From Chitinophaga sp. E66 (GTDB lineage Bacteria; Bacteroidota; Bacteroidia; Chitinophagales; Chitinophagaceae), in contig CP079103.1 of assembly GCA_019285755.1 (NCBI GenBank), positions 2,294,001 through 2,358,000 on the forward strand: DNA of 64,000 nucleotides, written 5' to 3'. A model generated the notes under the pieces. That model worked only from the letters and a program-made list of their open reading frames with translations. It did not search any database and had not been told where the DNA came from. The translations under genes and the position numbers were made by a program. How positions within the stretch are numbered: the stretch's first letter is position 1; the number at the start of each line of letters is the position of its first letter. Of the stretch, positions 42,352 through 52,818 are shown piece after piece.

Positions 42352-43604
42352 ATGCTATCTTCCCTCAAGATATTATGGAACAGTCTGAAAATGGCGCTGC
42401 AGGAGCTGCGCGTCAATAAACTGCGCACCTTCCTGTCCCTCCCGGGCATCACGATCGGTATATTCTGCATCATCGCGGTGCTCACGGTGACGGATAGCAT
42501 GGAGTCTTCCATCCGGAAAGACCTTAATTCCCTGGGAACCAACGTAATTTATGTAGAGAAATGGCCCTGGGACGGTGGCGGGGAATGGTGGCAGTATGTG
42601 AACCGCCCCCAGCCGAAATACCAGGAAGTACGCCAGATCCGCGATAAAGTGGGCTCGGCAGACGCGGTGACCTTCACCTTTTCCACCGGCGGCCGCAAAG
42701 TGGAATACGGCTCCGATTATATGGACCAGGTCGCCCTCATCGCCACATCCGCCGATCTCGATAAGATGCAGACCATCGAGCTGGCTGCGGGAAGGTATTT
42801 CAGTCCTCGGAATTCAACAGCAGTTCCAATGCGATAGTATTGGGCTGGAACATTGCCGAAGGGCTCTTCGGGAATGCCGAACTGGCCATCGGAAAGGAGA
42901 TCCGCGTATCCGACAGGAAGTGCCGCGTGATCGGGGTGCTGAAACGGAAGGGCGATAGCATGATCGGCGGGGTGCTGAACGATGACTGCGTGCTCATGAA
43001 CTATCTCTACGCCCGCACCATCGTGGACGAGCGCAACTGGAACACCAACACCACCATCCTGGTCCGCGCGGCCGATGGCATCGCCACCGCTCAGCTGAAA
43101 GACGACCTCACCGGCGCCATGCGGGCAATCCGCCGTCTGAAGCCGGCAGACGGGAACGACTTTGCCCTCAACGAGATCACCACCGTACAAGGGGAGCTGA
43201 CGACCCTCTTCGGTTACATCAATGCAGGCGGCTGGATGATCGCGGCGTTCGCATTGTTGGTGGGCGGTTTCGGCATCGCGAACATCATGTTCGTGACGGT
43301 AAAGGAAAGAACGAATATTATCGGCCTGAAGAAGGCCATCGGCGCCCGCCCGGGCGTTATATTAACCGAGTTCCTCATAGAATCCATGATCCTCTGCATG
43401 GTAGGCGGCGGCCTGGGGCTGCTGTTCGTATACGGGGGCGCGCTGATCGCCAAGAACCTGTTCAGCACGTTCCAGATCGGCCTGTCCATGGGGAACATCA
43501 TCCTTGGCCTCACGATATCCGGGGTGGTAGGGATCATAGCAGGGTTTATCCCGGCGTACAGCGCCAGCCGTATGGACCCCGTGGTGGCGATACGGAGTAA
43601 TTAA
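42352..43604 (+). CDS. MacB/FtsX-type ABC transporter permease (one frameshift)
   Basis: Inner-membrane permease with a periplasmic MacB_PCD domain between helix 1 and helices 2-4. N-terminus is ALQELRVNKLRTFLSLPGIT then IGIFCIIAVLTV. The C-terminal FtsX part is ALLVGGFGIANIMFVTVKER, TNIIGLKKAIGARPGVILTE, and PAYSASRMDPVVAIRSN at the end. One base is missing near 42808 (restored AAGRYFSSSEFNSSSNAIVL). About 418 aa. No ATP-binding protein is adjacent, so the ATPase must be encoded elsewhere. Start at 42352 chosen as the last ATG before the conserved N-helix. Confidence 0.87.
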
Positions 43605-43676
43605 AACTTACTTCGAAAAAGTTTCGCATTGATTGCGTCATTACATTCATTGTTTAATGATAAACTTTGAATTGTT

Positions 43677-43916
43677 ATGAAAAATTGCAGCGTTACTTGC
43701 CTGGCAACATTGATGGAATTTGAAAGACAGCCATTTGTTTACCTCGAAGATGTTCCACCGGAGATACGGCCAGCGTTGCATAACTTTATCGTCGGTGAAA
43801 CGCTGACGGTAATTAATGGAAAGGTCAGGGTTCCCGGATATATGTTTAGGCTTTGGATGGGTGCGTTGCTGGACAATGCAGAAAGTGCCACGCAATTCGG
43901 ATGGAGTAATGATTAA
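43677..43916 (+). CDS. Hypothetical protein, 79 aa
   Basis: Intact: MKNCSVTCLATLMEFERQPF ... PEIRPALHNFIVGETLTVIN ... QFGWSND. Soluble, slightly acidic, no motif recognised. The ATG is 72 bp after the permease stop, so co-transcription is possible. Confidence 0.6.
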   Translation: MKNCSVTCLATLMEFERQPFVYLEDVPPEIRPALHNFIVGETLTVINGKVRVPGYMFRLWMGALLDNAESATQFGWSND

Positions 43917-43935
43917 GGAAAGATGAGTTTTCACC

Positions 43936-43970
43936 TTTGGCACACCTATTGCCTTCGCACCATATCTTTG
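43936..43970 (+). promoter_or_regulatory. Putative Bacteroidota promoter (TTTG ... TATCTTTG)
   Basis: TTTG at 43936-43939 and TATCTTTG at 43963-43970 resemble the -33/-7 pair TTTG/TAnnTTTG. The spacing (23 bp) is a little long. The -7 box lies 20 bp before the DUF4197 ATG. Confidence 0.4.
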
Positions 43971-43990
43971 CACCCAATTTAAATCAACCG

Positions 43991-44751
43991 ATGAAACATT
44001 CACTTCTCGCCGGCGCCTTGTGCGTAGCGTTATTTTCGGGATGCGAGACCACGCAGCAGATCCTCAGCACCTTGCCCAACACTACTACCGGCCAGCCGAA
44101 CAGCTTTCAGATCGCCGCGGGCCTCAAAGAAGCCCTCACCATCGGCGCACAGAACTCCGCCAACCGCCTGTCGTCGACCAACGGATTCTTCGCCAATGCC
44201 ATGCTTAAAATCCTCATGCCGCCCGAAGCCCAGAAGGTGGAATCCACACTGCGCAGCCTGGGAATGGGCAGTGTAGTGGATAAGGCCGTTCTTGCCATGA
44301 ACCGCGGGGCGGAAGAAGCCGCCAAATCAGCCGCGCCCATCTTCGTGAACGCCATCAAGCAAATGACCATCACCGATGCCATCGGTATCCTCCGCGGCGG
44401 AGACTTTGCCGCCACCAATTACTTCAAACAGAAAACTACCGCCGCGCTGACCTCCGCTTTCAGTCCCGTCATCAACAACGCCCTGAAAAAGTTGACGCTA
44501 CCAAATACTGGGCAGACGTATTCACTGTCTATAACAAATTCTCCAAAACACCCGTCAATACCGACCTCACCGCCTACGTTACCGAACGCGCCATCAGCGG
44601 TATCTTCCATGAAGTAGGGGTGGAGGAGCAAAAGATCCGTAAAGACCCCGCCGCCCGGGTGACCGAACTGCTGAAAACCGTGTTCGGCAGCTCGCTTGCG
44701 CAGGGCAACCAAACCACCAATACCACCGGTACCTACCCGGTGCAACGTTAG
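43991..44751 (+). CDS. DUF4197 lipoprotein (one frameshift)
   Basis: Start at 43991 gives MKHSLLAGALCVALFSGCET, a lipobox signal. DUF4197 hallmarks are GLKEALTIGAQNSANRLSST, GFFANAMLKILMPPEAQKVE, NRGAEEAAKSAAPIFVNAIK, FKQKTTAALTSAFSPVINNA and, after a missing base near 44497, KYWADVFTVYNKFSKTPVN. About 252 aa, normal. Role unknown; usually an envelope protein of Bacteroidota and Proteobacteria. Confidence 0.88.
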
Positions 44752-44794
44752 TTTTCATCCATTTCCCGCCCTTTTGGCGTAACTTCGCGGACTT

Positions 44795-45800
44795 ATGCCG
44801 GTTAATATACTTGCCATAGAATCCTCCTGCGACGATACCAGTGCAGCCGTTATATCCGACGGGAAAGTATTATCCAACGTCATTGCCGGACAGGCCGTCC
44901 ACGAGCAATACGGCGGAGTAGTGCCCGAGCTGGCTTCCCGCGCGCACCAGGAGAACATCGTTCCCGTGGTTGATCTCGCCCTCAAAAAGGCCGGCATCAC
45001 CCCGGCAGAACTCAACGCCATCGCCTTTACGCAAAGCCCCGGCCTCATCGGCTCCCTGCTGGTCGGCAGCTGCTTCGCCAAATCCATGGCCCTGGCGCTA
45101 GACCTGCCGCTCATCGGCGTCCACCATATGCAGGCGCACGTGCTCGCCAATTTCATCGACGATCCTAAACCTTCGTTCCCCTGCCTCTGCCTCACCGTTT
45201 CCGGCGGGCATACCCAGATCGTTCGGGTAGACGGGCCGCTGGATATGAAAGTCATCGGCGAAACCCTGGACGACGCCGCAGGCGAAGCCTTCGATAAATC
45301 CGCCAAGCTCCTCGGACTGCCGTACCCCGGCGGCCCCTGGTCGACAAATACGCCAAAGAAGGAAATCCCAAAGCCTTCCGGTTCCCGAACCGCAGATCCC
45401 CGGGCTGGATTTCAGCTTCTCCGGCCTTAAAACTTCCATCCTCTACTTCCTGCAGGAAAACAAAGCGAAAGATCCCGCGTTCGTGGAAAATCACCTTGCC
45501 GATATCTGCGCTTCCATCCAGCACCGGATCATCACCATCCTCACCAATAAGCTGGTGAAGGCATCCCAGGAAACCGGCATCACGGAGATCTGCATCGCCG
45601 GCGGCGTAAGCGCAAACTCCGGGCTACGGAAGGCGCTCGAAGAACTGGGGCAGCAGCATGGCTGGAACGTTTATATTCCGCAGTTCCAATATTGTACAGA
45701 TAATGCCGGCATGATCGCCATGATGGCACATTATAAATACCTCGCCGGGGCTTTCAGTCCGCCGGATACCGTTCCTTCGCCGCGTGCGGCATTTGAATAA
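44795..45800 (+). CDS. tsaD: tRNA A37 threonylcarbamoyltransferase TsaD (one frameshift)
   Basis: Catalytic subunit for t6A at tRNA position 37. Motifs: ILAIESSCDDTSAAVI, HHMQAHVLANF (metal-binding His pair), CLTVSGGHTQIV, GEAFDKSAKLLGLPYPGG, FSFSGLKTSIL, IAGGVSANSGLR and TDNAGMIAMM. One base missing near 45345. About 336 aa. The methyltransferase gene for tRNA1(Val) starts 7 bp downstream, so two tRNA modification genes form an operon. Confidence 0.95.
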
Positions 45801-45807
45801 GTGCGTT

Positions 45808-46520
45808 ATGGGCAATTCCTGGTTCCAGTTTAAACAGTTCAGGGTAGAACAAGGCGGTAGCGCTATGAAGGTCTGTACAGATGCGTGCATTCAGGGCGCC
45901 TGGACGGCCCGCCGCCTCCTGTCCGCGCCTCCCGCCCGCCTGCTGGACATTGGCGCCGGTACAGGGCTCCTCAGCCTTATGTTAGCCCAGGAGATCCCCG
46001 CTTCCATAGACGCAGTAGAAATGGATCCGGCAGCAGCCTTACAGGCGAAGGCCAACTTCGCGGTATCGCCCTGGCACGACCGCCTGCGCCTTATAGAAAC
46101 CGACATCCGGACCTTCACGTCCCCGCGCCTTACGATTTCATCATCACCAATCCGCCCTTCTTCCAGAACGACCTGCGCGGCCCGGACGACCGCAGAACAG
46201 CGGCCATGCATACTGCTACGCTGGACTACACGGCATTGCTCTCTTCCATCAGCTGGCTGCTGGACGATGAAGGCAGTTTCTCCGTGCTGCTGCCTCATAC
46301 GGAGTTCCAGACCTTTCGCCGCCTGGCGGAAAGCGCCGGTTACCCGCTACGGGCCTTGCTGAATGTGCGGCAGACGCCCGCGCATGCGGCTTTCCGTTCG
46401 GTAGGTATTTTCGGAGCGGGTGAGGTTTCGCCGGAAGAAGAGCTTATCATACACGACGAGCAAAGGCAATACACGCCGGCTTTTTCAGCGCTGTTACAGC
46501 CGTATTACCTCCATCTTTAA
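45808..46520 (+). CDS. trmN6: tRNA1(Val) (adenine(37)-N6)-methyltransferase-like protein (one frameshift)
   Basis: SAM-dependent N6-methyladenosine transferase. Start MGNSWFQFKQFRVEQGGSAM at 45808, then KVCTDACIQGAW. SAM motif I is LLDIGAGTGLLSLML and the catalytic NPPF motif is YDFIITNPPFFQNDL, restored after a missing base near 46125. About 238 aa, as in YfiC/TrmN6. It ends overlapping the convergent HxlR gene by 4 bp. Confidence 0.88.
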
Positions 46521-46877
46521 AGCTTTTTCTGCGCCGCTGTCGCCTGCGACTTGTGGTAATTGGTGATCGCCCATGCCTGCAATTCCTGCATAACGGGTTT
46601 GAGCGCGAGACCTTTTTCCGTGAGGGCATATTCCACTGTCGGGGAACGGTAGGATAGGGTGTGCGGGTGACGATCTGGCGGTCTTCCAGCTCCTTGAGGG
46701 TCCGGGCCAACATGCGGGAATTAATACCGGAATGGATGTTTCCAGTTCCGTATAGCGCAGCACGCCGCTCATCAATGCGTTGATGACCGACATGGTCCAC
46801 TTGCCTGAGAGCAGCTACATCGACTCCCGGAAGGGACAAAGTGCAGGATTTATTTTCGGGCGGGATTGCTTTGCCAT
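46517..46877 (-). CDS. HxlR-family helix-turn-helix regulator (frameshifted)
   Basis: Small winged-helix regulator. Restored sequence: MAKQSRPKINPALCPFRESM, then LLSGKWTMSVINALMSGVLR, YTELETSI, GINSRMLARTLKELEDRQIV, TRTPYPTVP, VEYALTEKGLALKPVMQELQ and AWAITNYHKSQ. The CP...GKWT, L-x-x-LE and VEY-x-LT motifs are those of HxlR. Three to four missing bases. About 122 aa. The target is unknown; an HxlR regulator often controls a divergent neighbour, here the DUF6194 gene 95 bp away. Confidence 0.82.
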
Positions 46878-46971
46878 GCTAAATACTTTACTCCATGTAA
46901 GTAAGTGACGGGCGGGTAAGCCCTTTTCAAATGTACAGCTTCCGCCTAACTTAGCGTCAAATACCGGCTTT

Positions 46972-47386
46972 ATGTTAATAGAAAAGATCGAACAATATAT
47001 CCGGGAACGACTACCCGAAACGACACGCCTTGAACATGGCGGCTATATCTTTTCTTTTACGCGTCTGACCAGATGGTACCTTACGTCTCTATCGCCATTG
47101 CGGACAATGAACATGACAACATATCGGAACTGAGCCGGGAAGGGGTGTTCCGGATCAACATCGGCGTGTCAAAAGAGACATTCGGCAACTTGTTCCCGGA
47201 TGGCGCCGTGGAATGGGACTACGCGGTGCTTAACCAATTTCTGCCCCATCCGCATTACGCTGCGCAGCACTACGTTTGTATCCTCAACCCGGAGGGGGCA
47301 AGAGCGGATTGCATGTAGTTTGATGGAAGAAGCCTACGGTATCGCCAAGCGCCGTTTTCTCCGGAAAATCCGCAGCCGGGGCGTAA
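46972..47386 (+). CDS. DUF6194-like protein (frameshifted, 3' end uncertain)
   Basis: Restored: MLIEKIEQYIRERLPETTRL, SDQMVPYVSIAIADNEHDN, REGVFRINIGVSKETFGNLF, LNQFLPHPHYAAQHYVCILN and LMEEAYGIAKRRF. GVFR-x-NIGV, F-x-x-LF, PHP-x-Y and the NP ending fit DUF6194 as I recall it. Missing bases near 47065 and 47295, and the end beyond 47365 is unclear; 47386 is one candidate stop. Divergent from the HxlR gene. Function unknown. Confidence 0.65.
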
Positions 47387-47443
47387 TAGAAAGCCGCCCT
47401 GCGGAGCAAAGGCCCGGCAGGACGGCAATAAAGATGAATTATA

Positions 47444-48274
47444 TTATAAGAACCGGATCGAAAGGTCCGGCTGCAAAGGATCGTTCGGGTAATCGAGGTC
47501 CGGAATGGGATAGGCCTCCGGTGTCTGGAGGATATCTTCCTGTGGGATGATGGTACGGCGTACGAGGGTAACTTCAATCACATCTGGGATCATCACGTCG
47601 TTGGCACTGTCGCCCCCAAGATCATAAGCCACGAAAGTGGGACTGTAGTTATTGCCGTGAATATGGACCAGCGCGAATTCAGGATCCAGCAGGCGCATGA
47701 TATGTTCAACATCCCGTAGCCTGTTTTTCAGGTCATGGAACTCGAATATCAGCTGGTTGACCTGCGGAAGGCAGGCCAGGAACCTGGGATGATCCAGCAG
47801 CCCGTATTCCCCGCCTTCGATGTCGATCTTCAGCAGGAGCGTCTCGTCGCCGAGGCGGAACCTTTCAATATGATGCGCCAGGGTATCGTACTTGCCATTC
47901 TTTTCAGGAGATATGCCTTCTTCCACGAAAACCACGTTGCGGGTCTTCAGCTCCGCGAACTTCCGCTGCCAGAATTGCGTTTCGCGGCGCAGCGTCCGGG
48001 CTTCTTTCAGTTGAAGGCGTTTCAGCAGGCGGCGGTACTTCTTTGCATAGGCGGGCTGGTCGAACAGGGTTGGGTCGAACATCAGGACAGGCTTGCCCGT
48101 GCGTTCGTGAAATGCTTCTTCGAAGGAGGTTTCCCATCCTACACCATATGTCAGCAGGCGGTCGGCCGATTGCAGCGCGGGTCCGTATATCACGTAACCG
48201 CCGTCCCACGTTCTGCCGAGACGGATTTTGTTCTTCACATGGATGGGCGTCAGGAATGTAACTTTGTTCATCAT
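47444..48274 (-). CDS. FkbM-family methyltransferase-like protein, 276 aa
   Basis: Intact. It begins MMNKVTFLTPIHVKNKIRLG. Then come RLLTYGVGWETSFEEAF (glycine-rich SAM strand, altered) and LMFDPTLFD. The FkbM core DETLLLKIDIEGGEYGLLDH follows, then QLIFEFHDLKN and HIHGNNYSPTFVAYD. Typical of methyltransferases acting on sugars or small molecules. The acceptor is unknown and no glycan cluster is adjacent. Confidence 0.8.
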   Translation of the reverse strand: MMNKVTFLTPIHVKNKIRLGRTWDGGYVIYGPALQSADRLLTYGVGWETSFEEAFHERTGKPVLMFDPTLFDQPAYAKKYRRLLKRLQLKEARTLRRETQFWQRKFAELKTRNVVFVEEGISPEKNGKYDTLAHHIERFRLGDETLLLKIDIEGGEYGLLDHPRFLACLPQVNQLIFEFHDLKNRLRDVEHIMRLLDPEFALVHIHGNNYSPTFVAYDLGGDSANDVMIPDVIEVTLVRRTIIPQEDILQTPEAYPIPDLDYPNDPLQPDLSIRFL

Positions 48275-48439
48275 TAATACGGTTGTTCAGGATTGTCTTT
48301 TGCTATGCTGCTATTAAAGTTTGACGGCAATATCTGAAAAATTGAAATACTATTTGCAGAAAACTCAGGCAGTACGTTTGATCAAGGCTTTTATTTGCCA
48401 AAGTAAAGCCCTATTTTAAGTCCGTAAAAATTCCACGTC

Positions 48440-50468
48440 ATGAAGTATCTATTGTTATCTGTTATCCCGCTGTTCCTGGCGGTAATGGCCGCGGCTATGG
48501 GCGGTAAGGCCGTTCGCAACGGGCAGCTGATGGAAGTGACCTGGCCCGCCGGCGCTTCCCAAACCGGTAAAGCGGTGCTCGACCTCACACCGGGAAACCC
48601 CTTGTTCCGCGAGATATCCCTCAATGGCAAACGCATCGTTGCGGATGTGGACCCGGCGTTTGTAGTGACCGTAGGCATGCGGGATCTCTTCTCCCAAAAC
48701 GGCTGGAACATTTTCTTCGATAAAGTGCCCAACAGGCCTTACGAGACATATCCGCTCACCATCGCGAAAACGGAAGCTTCCATGAAAACGGAAGGCAGCC
48801 GCACCGTTGTAACGATCGGACCTGTTTCCGTGGAAACTTTCCGGGGTAAACTGGAAATCACTTTCTACCATGGCAGCCCGCTGTTCAACGTCGCCGCTGT
48901 TATCGCAACGGATGCGGATGCAAAAGCCATCGTGTTCGACGCGGGCATTGCAGGAGAGAAACAACCCTGGCAAAAGGTAGCCTGGATCAACACGGGCGAC
49001 AGCCTCATTACCACCCCGGTCCGTGCTGCCGACGATGCCCGCAACATAGCCGTGAAATACAGGACCATCGCGGCTACCGGCGCTAACGGCACGCTGGCCG
49101 TATTCCCACCGCCGCACCAGTATTTTTATCCGCTGGATGAAGCATTCAATCTTCAGTTCACCTGGTATGGAAAAAATCACCGAAGGACTGTAAAAGGAAG
49201 CGGCATAGGCATCCGCCAGGAATTGCAAGGCGACAAGCGCTTCGTGCCCTGGTTCAATGCTCCGCCCGGCACCTCCCAGCGCATGAATTTCTTCTGTCTC
49301 CGGGAGCCGGTGCAGACGCTACCCTGGCGGAGGTAAAACGTTACACGCATAATGATCAGTACGTTCCGCTGGATGGATTTAAAACAATGTCCAGCCATTT
49401 CCATAATGAATTCGTGATGAAGGTGATGATGGCCGGCAAACCGGTGCCGGAGCGTCCGGAGTTCGTGGATGTATTCAAGCGGCTCGGGGTAGACATCGTT
49501 CACCTGGCGGAATTTCATTACACCGCCGACCCGAAGGGGCCGGATGATAAACGCCTGCCGCAGCTGAAGGCGCTATTCGAATTATGCGAAAAGCAGTCTG
49601 ACGGAAAGCTGCTGTTGCTGCCGGGAGAGGAGCCGAACGAATTCTTTGGCGGGCATTGGCTGAATATCTTCCCGCGGCCGGTGTATTGGGTGATGTCGCG
49701 CCCCGGGCAGACGCCTTATGTGGAAGACCGGCCGGGTTACGGGAAGGTTTACCACGTTGGGAATAAGCAGGAAATGCTGCAACTGTTGCAGGATGAAAAG
49801 GGTCTGGCGTGGACGGCGCACCCGCGGACGAAGGGTTCCGTCAACACCCCGATATCTATAACCACGAATCATTTTTTAAGTCGGATCGTTTTATGGGCGC
49901 AGCCTGGAAAGCGATGCCCGCAGATCTTTCGGAGCCGCGCCTCGGCAAACGGGTGCTGGACCTCATGGATGATATGAATAACTGGGGCGTGAAGAAAACG
50001 GTCATCGCCGAAGCGGACCTTTTCACGATCACGCAGGAGAACGAGATGTACGCGCACATGAACGTCAATTACCTCATGCTGGATAAACTCCCGGCATATA
50101 AAGACAGCTGGCTACCCATCCTCGACGCGATGCAGCACGGGCGTTTCTTCAGTACCACCGGCGAAGTGCTCATGCCTTCGTTGCGCATCAACGGAGCATC
50201 TTCGGGCGACAGTCTCCGCCTGAACAGCGCAGGCGCCGCGGATATCCAGCTCAGCCTCCGCTGGACGTTCCCAATGCACTTCGTAGAGATCATCTCCGGA
50301 GATGGCGAAAAGGTCTACCGCGACAGGATCACCTTATCCGATACGGAAGCATTCGGGGAGAAGGCGTTTCAATTCAGCGCTACGCTGGCCGGCAGGAAGT
50401 GGGTGCGGGTGGAAGCCTGGGATGTTGCAGCGAACGGGGCTTTCAGTCAGACGTTTTACATCCGGTAG
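48440..50468 (+). CDS. Large secreted protein with PHP/CehA-like C-terminal region (frameshifted)
   Basis: Signal peptide MKYLLLSVIPLFLAVMAAAM. The N-terminal half (about residues 30-290) is beta-rich (VEVTW-like, VSVETFRGKLEITFYHGSPL). The second half has TMSSHFHNEFVMKVMMAGKP, GVDIVHLAEFHYTADPKG, LLLPGEEPNEFFGGHWLNIF, LAWTAHPRTKGS and GVKKTVIAEADLFTI, which recall PHP-superfamily CehA/McbA-type metallohydrolases (H-x-H, later E and H). A short beta domain closes it. Missing bases near 49305 and 49850. About 675 aa. Substrate unknown. Confidence 0.6.
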
Positions 50469-50889
50469 GTGGTTGTGACGAGTCAGTTAAAGTGTGATAA
50501 ATGCAGCGGGTTGGAGGGATATCCGCATCAGAGATAATTTAGGTAACTTATGATGTAAGCAGGGCCTCCTTCAGGGGGCCTTATAGGGTCAGGAGGGCGT
50601 CCTCCTGGCCTGGTTGATACTGTAGACCTACTGTTACCTTACCGGAACCCTGCCGGAGATATGAAGGACCGCTTAAGGAACTATGGAGAAAAGGTGGACT
50701 TGATGCGGAGGTGATCCGCACTTGATGTGTAGTTGAATTATTGCTTATATCAGGCAGGTGAAGTGGGGGAAGGGTGCGCGTAGCCCATGGCAATGCCAGA
50801 AGGAGGATGGCCTGCCTTGCAAATTCCGGGGTGCAATATGTATTGATAATGAAATGTTTAGGAAAAATTCTTCTTACAATGGGGATGGG
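50469..50889. other. Intergenic region with two hairpins
   Basis: A weak hairpin (agggcctcc/gggggcct) at 50561-50583 and a stable one (gtcaggagg/cctcctggc) at 50589-50609 lie about 100 bp past the PHP-like gene. No gene is convincingly supported. Confidence 0.45.
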
Positions 50890-51662
50890 CTATTCCCTTT
50901 GCGGGAAGTTTTGCCCTTCGGCTTCCGGAGCCGGGTTATCGGCCTGCAATGTTTGCGTTGATTGTATTGGCCGGTAGATATATGTTCTTACCGGTACCGC
51001 CGTCAGCGTTTTGTTTTCTACGACGGCGATAATGTCTGCGGCGTTGTAGATCCTGTTGAGGGATACGCTGTCTTCCAGGAACAATCTTACCTGTAAAGTT
51101 ACCAGCAGGGTGCCTTTCCCCGGTAGGTCGACAGACAGTTCCGCCCCTTCGAAAGGCGTGAAGCGTTGCTCCAGGTCGATGTACAGCGCGGTGGCGTCGG
51201 AACCGGTTACCTGCTGGCTGGGAAAGTCGATCCGCGTGCCGATGAGCTTTATCTCCATGCGGATGCAACCGGCGGGGCTTCCAGCTCCTGTGCAGGGATG
51301 CGCAGTTTACCGTCTGGCGTAAAGACAGGCGTGGAGGTGAAGAATTTTTCGGTGCCGGTGTATTTGTTGAACCTGAACCCAGTGAGCCCGGCGTGGTTAT
51401 TTCGGCCTGCTTTCACGATAGTTCTGTTCAACTGGTTGATGTACCCGCCATCGCAGAGGATGTCAAGGTCTGGCGACAGGGCGCTGCGGATAAGGGCGCC
51501 TTTGCGGCTGGCGGCGCCGAACCATTTGGCGGCGTGGCGCGTAGCCTGCGTCTGCCTCACCGTCTCCGGCCTGGAGCGCAGGTAGTATTTACCGTTGCGC
51601 TTGTAGCCGATGAGGCCGCCAACCTTGCCGGTAAATGTGATAGCTGAAGTGATTTTTCCCAT
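50890..51662 (-). CDS. Conserved hypothetical protein, paralog of 20300-21084 (one frameshift)
   Basis: MGKITSAITFTGKVGGLIGY, then KRNGKYYLRSRPETVRQTQA and RKGALIRSALSPDLDILCDG, then a strand-rich second half (IKLIGTRIDFPSQQVTGSDA, GAELSVDLPGKGTLLVTLQV, NAADIIAVVENKTL). One base missing near 51265. About 257 aa. The GKVG-x-x-x-G...LR-x-RP opening recalls DUF6266. Same architecture as the gene at 20300-21084; see findings. Role unknown, no phage genes around. Confidence 0.65.
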
Positions 51663-51956
51663 TGTAAAAAAGAATTTTTGGTACAAGGAATATACGAAAT
51701 TCATGCCATTCAAAAAGACCAAAAATGCAATAAATGGATGATTATGAATGCGTCCTGCACATAATGGGGCAGGAGGGGGAATAATGCCAGGCCGGATATG
51801 AGGGCTTAGAGAGGCTAAAAAAGGAGGTGATCGGGATGTGTACCGAAGCAGAAACGGGTCTCCATTAATTTTATACAAATAGGAAAATTTATTGCGGATT
51901 CAATAAAGAATCTCTACATTTGCAACCCGCGATAAGGCTTTAGGGCCGGATCGCAT

Positions 51957-52043
51957 GCCCAGATGGCGGAATTGGTAGACGCGCTAGACTCAAAATCTTG
52001 TTTCGGCAACGGAGTGCAGGTTCGATTCCTGTTCTGGGCACCA
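51957..52043 (+). tRNA. tRNA-Leu (CAA)
   Basis: Cloverleaf with acceptor gcccaga/tctgggc, D-arm GGAATTGGTAGAC, anticodon loop ctCAAaa (anticodon 51991-51993), a long variable arm typical of class II, T-arm GGTTCGATTCC and an encoded CCA. Decodes UUG. Confidence 0.95.
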
Positions 52044-52047
52044 AAGC

Positions 52048-52088
52048 AACCCCGTAAATACTAAAAAGGTGTTTACGGGGTTTTTCTT
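52048..52088 (+). terminator. Rho-independent terminator after tRNA-Leu
   Basis: Eleven-base stem aaccccgtaaa/tttacggggtt with a T-rich tail, 4 bp after the tRNA. Confidence 0.88.
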
Positions 52089-52172
52089 TTCCCCATATTC
52101 ACCCTTTTGCAACAGATGCTCTCTTTATGATTAGCTGCGGCACATTGAAAAACCGCATGTTCACATTACGTT

Positions 52173-52420
52173 ATGGAGGATCCATTAATTTACCCGTTCG
52201 GGATTAGAATTGACCATATTAAAACAGTTATCATAGATGACCGGGAGATGGAGTGTTTGTTTTCAATATGCAACCATCCGGGAATAAATTCATCTTTTCG
52301 GATACCGGGATTGAACCAACCCCTGAAAATCCTGACGAAGCAGTAGATATCGGATATATTTTGTACGCGTGGGCAGAGGCACGGCGGGTGTACAGGGATA
52401 AAGAAAAAGCCAATGATTAA
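52173..52420 (+). CDS. Hypothetical protein, about 83 aa (one frameshift)
   Basis: MEDPLIYPFGIRIDHIKTVI, DDREMECLF, then after a missing base near 52265 GNKFIFSDTGIEPTPENPDE and GYILYAWAEARRVYRDKEKA. Acidic and soluble; no family recognised. Convergent with the helical protein at 52432. Confidence 0.4.
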
Positions 52421-52431
52421 GTAGGAAAAGG

Positions 52432-52818
52432 CTAACGCAGCGATGCTATCCTTTCCTGGATACGCATCAAATATTTCAATTTGGTATAGCATTCTTTTAG
52501 CAGGATCAACTGATTGCTGTCTGCCGTCCCGTTTGCGAATGCCGCCAGCTCAGGCTCCGCTTCTTCAACCAGCCTGTCCATCCATTCCGTGATCCTGCAC
52601 CTTAGTTGCAGGACTGCCGATCTGTCCGCTGCATGCTCTAATGCAAACAGCTGGATGTTCAATTCCAGCATCTCGCTCATGAATATCTCCGGCAACGCGT
52701 GTTTCCCGGCAGGGCCCATTATTCCTTCGAATCTTTTCAGTACCTCCATCTGATTTTGCGAAAATGCAAATTTACAGTAATGTTGCAGCATTCGATCCAA
52801 ACAACCCGAAACAATCAT
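52432..52818 (-). CDS. Hypothetical all-helical protein, about 128 aa
   Basis: Intact. QNQMEVLKRFEGIMGPAGKH, EMLELNIQLFALEHAADRSA, LRCRITEWMDRLVEEAEPEL and LILLKECYTKLKYLMRIQER predict four helices. Start at 52818 (MIVSGCLDRM) overlaps the ATG of the opposite gene; MLQHYC at 52791 is an alternative. The divergent arrangement implies a shared promoter region inside the coding starts, which favours the internal start. Confidence 0.55.
   Translation of the reverse strand: MIVSGCLDRMLQHYCKFAFSQNQMEVLKRFEGIMGPAGKHALPEIFMSEMLELNIQLFALEHAADRSAVLQLRCRITEWMDRLVEEAEPELAAFANGTADSNQLILLKECYTKLKYLMRIQERIASLR

Noticed and set aside
44795..45800. tsaD as a pseudogene
   Set aside because: It is essential in most bacteria, all motifs are intact after one inserted base, and the same error pattern affects the whole window.
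50581..50793. Minus-strand ORF ending in a plausible peptide (QYQPGQEDALLTL)
   Set aside because: No start context, no family match, and it overlaps two hairpins.
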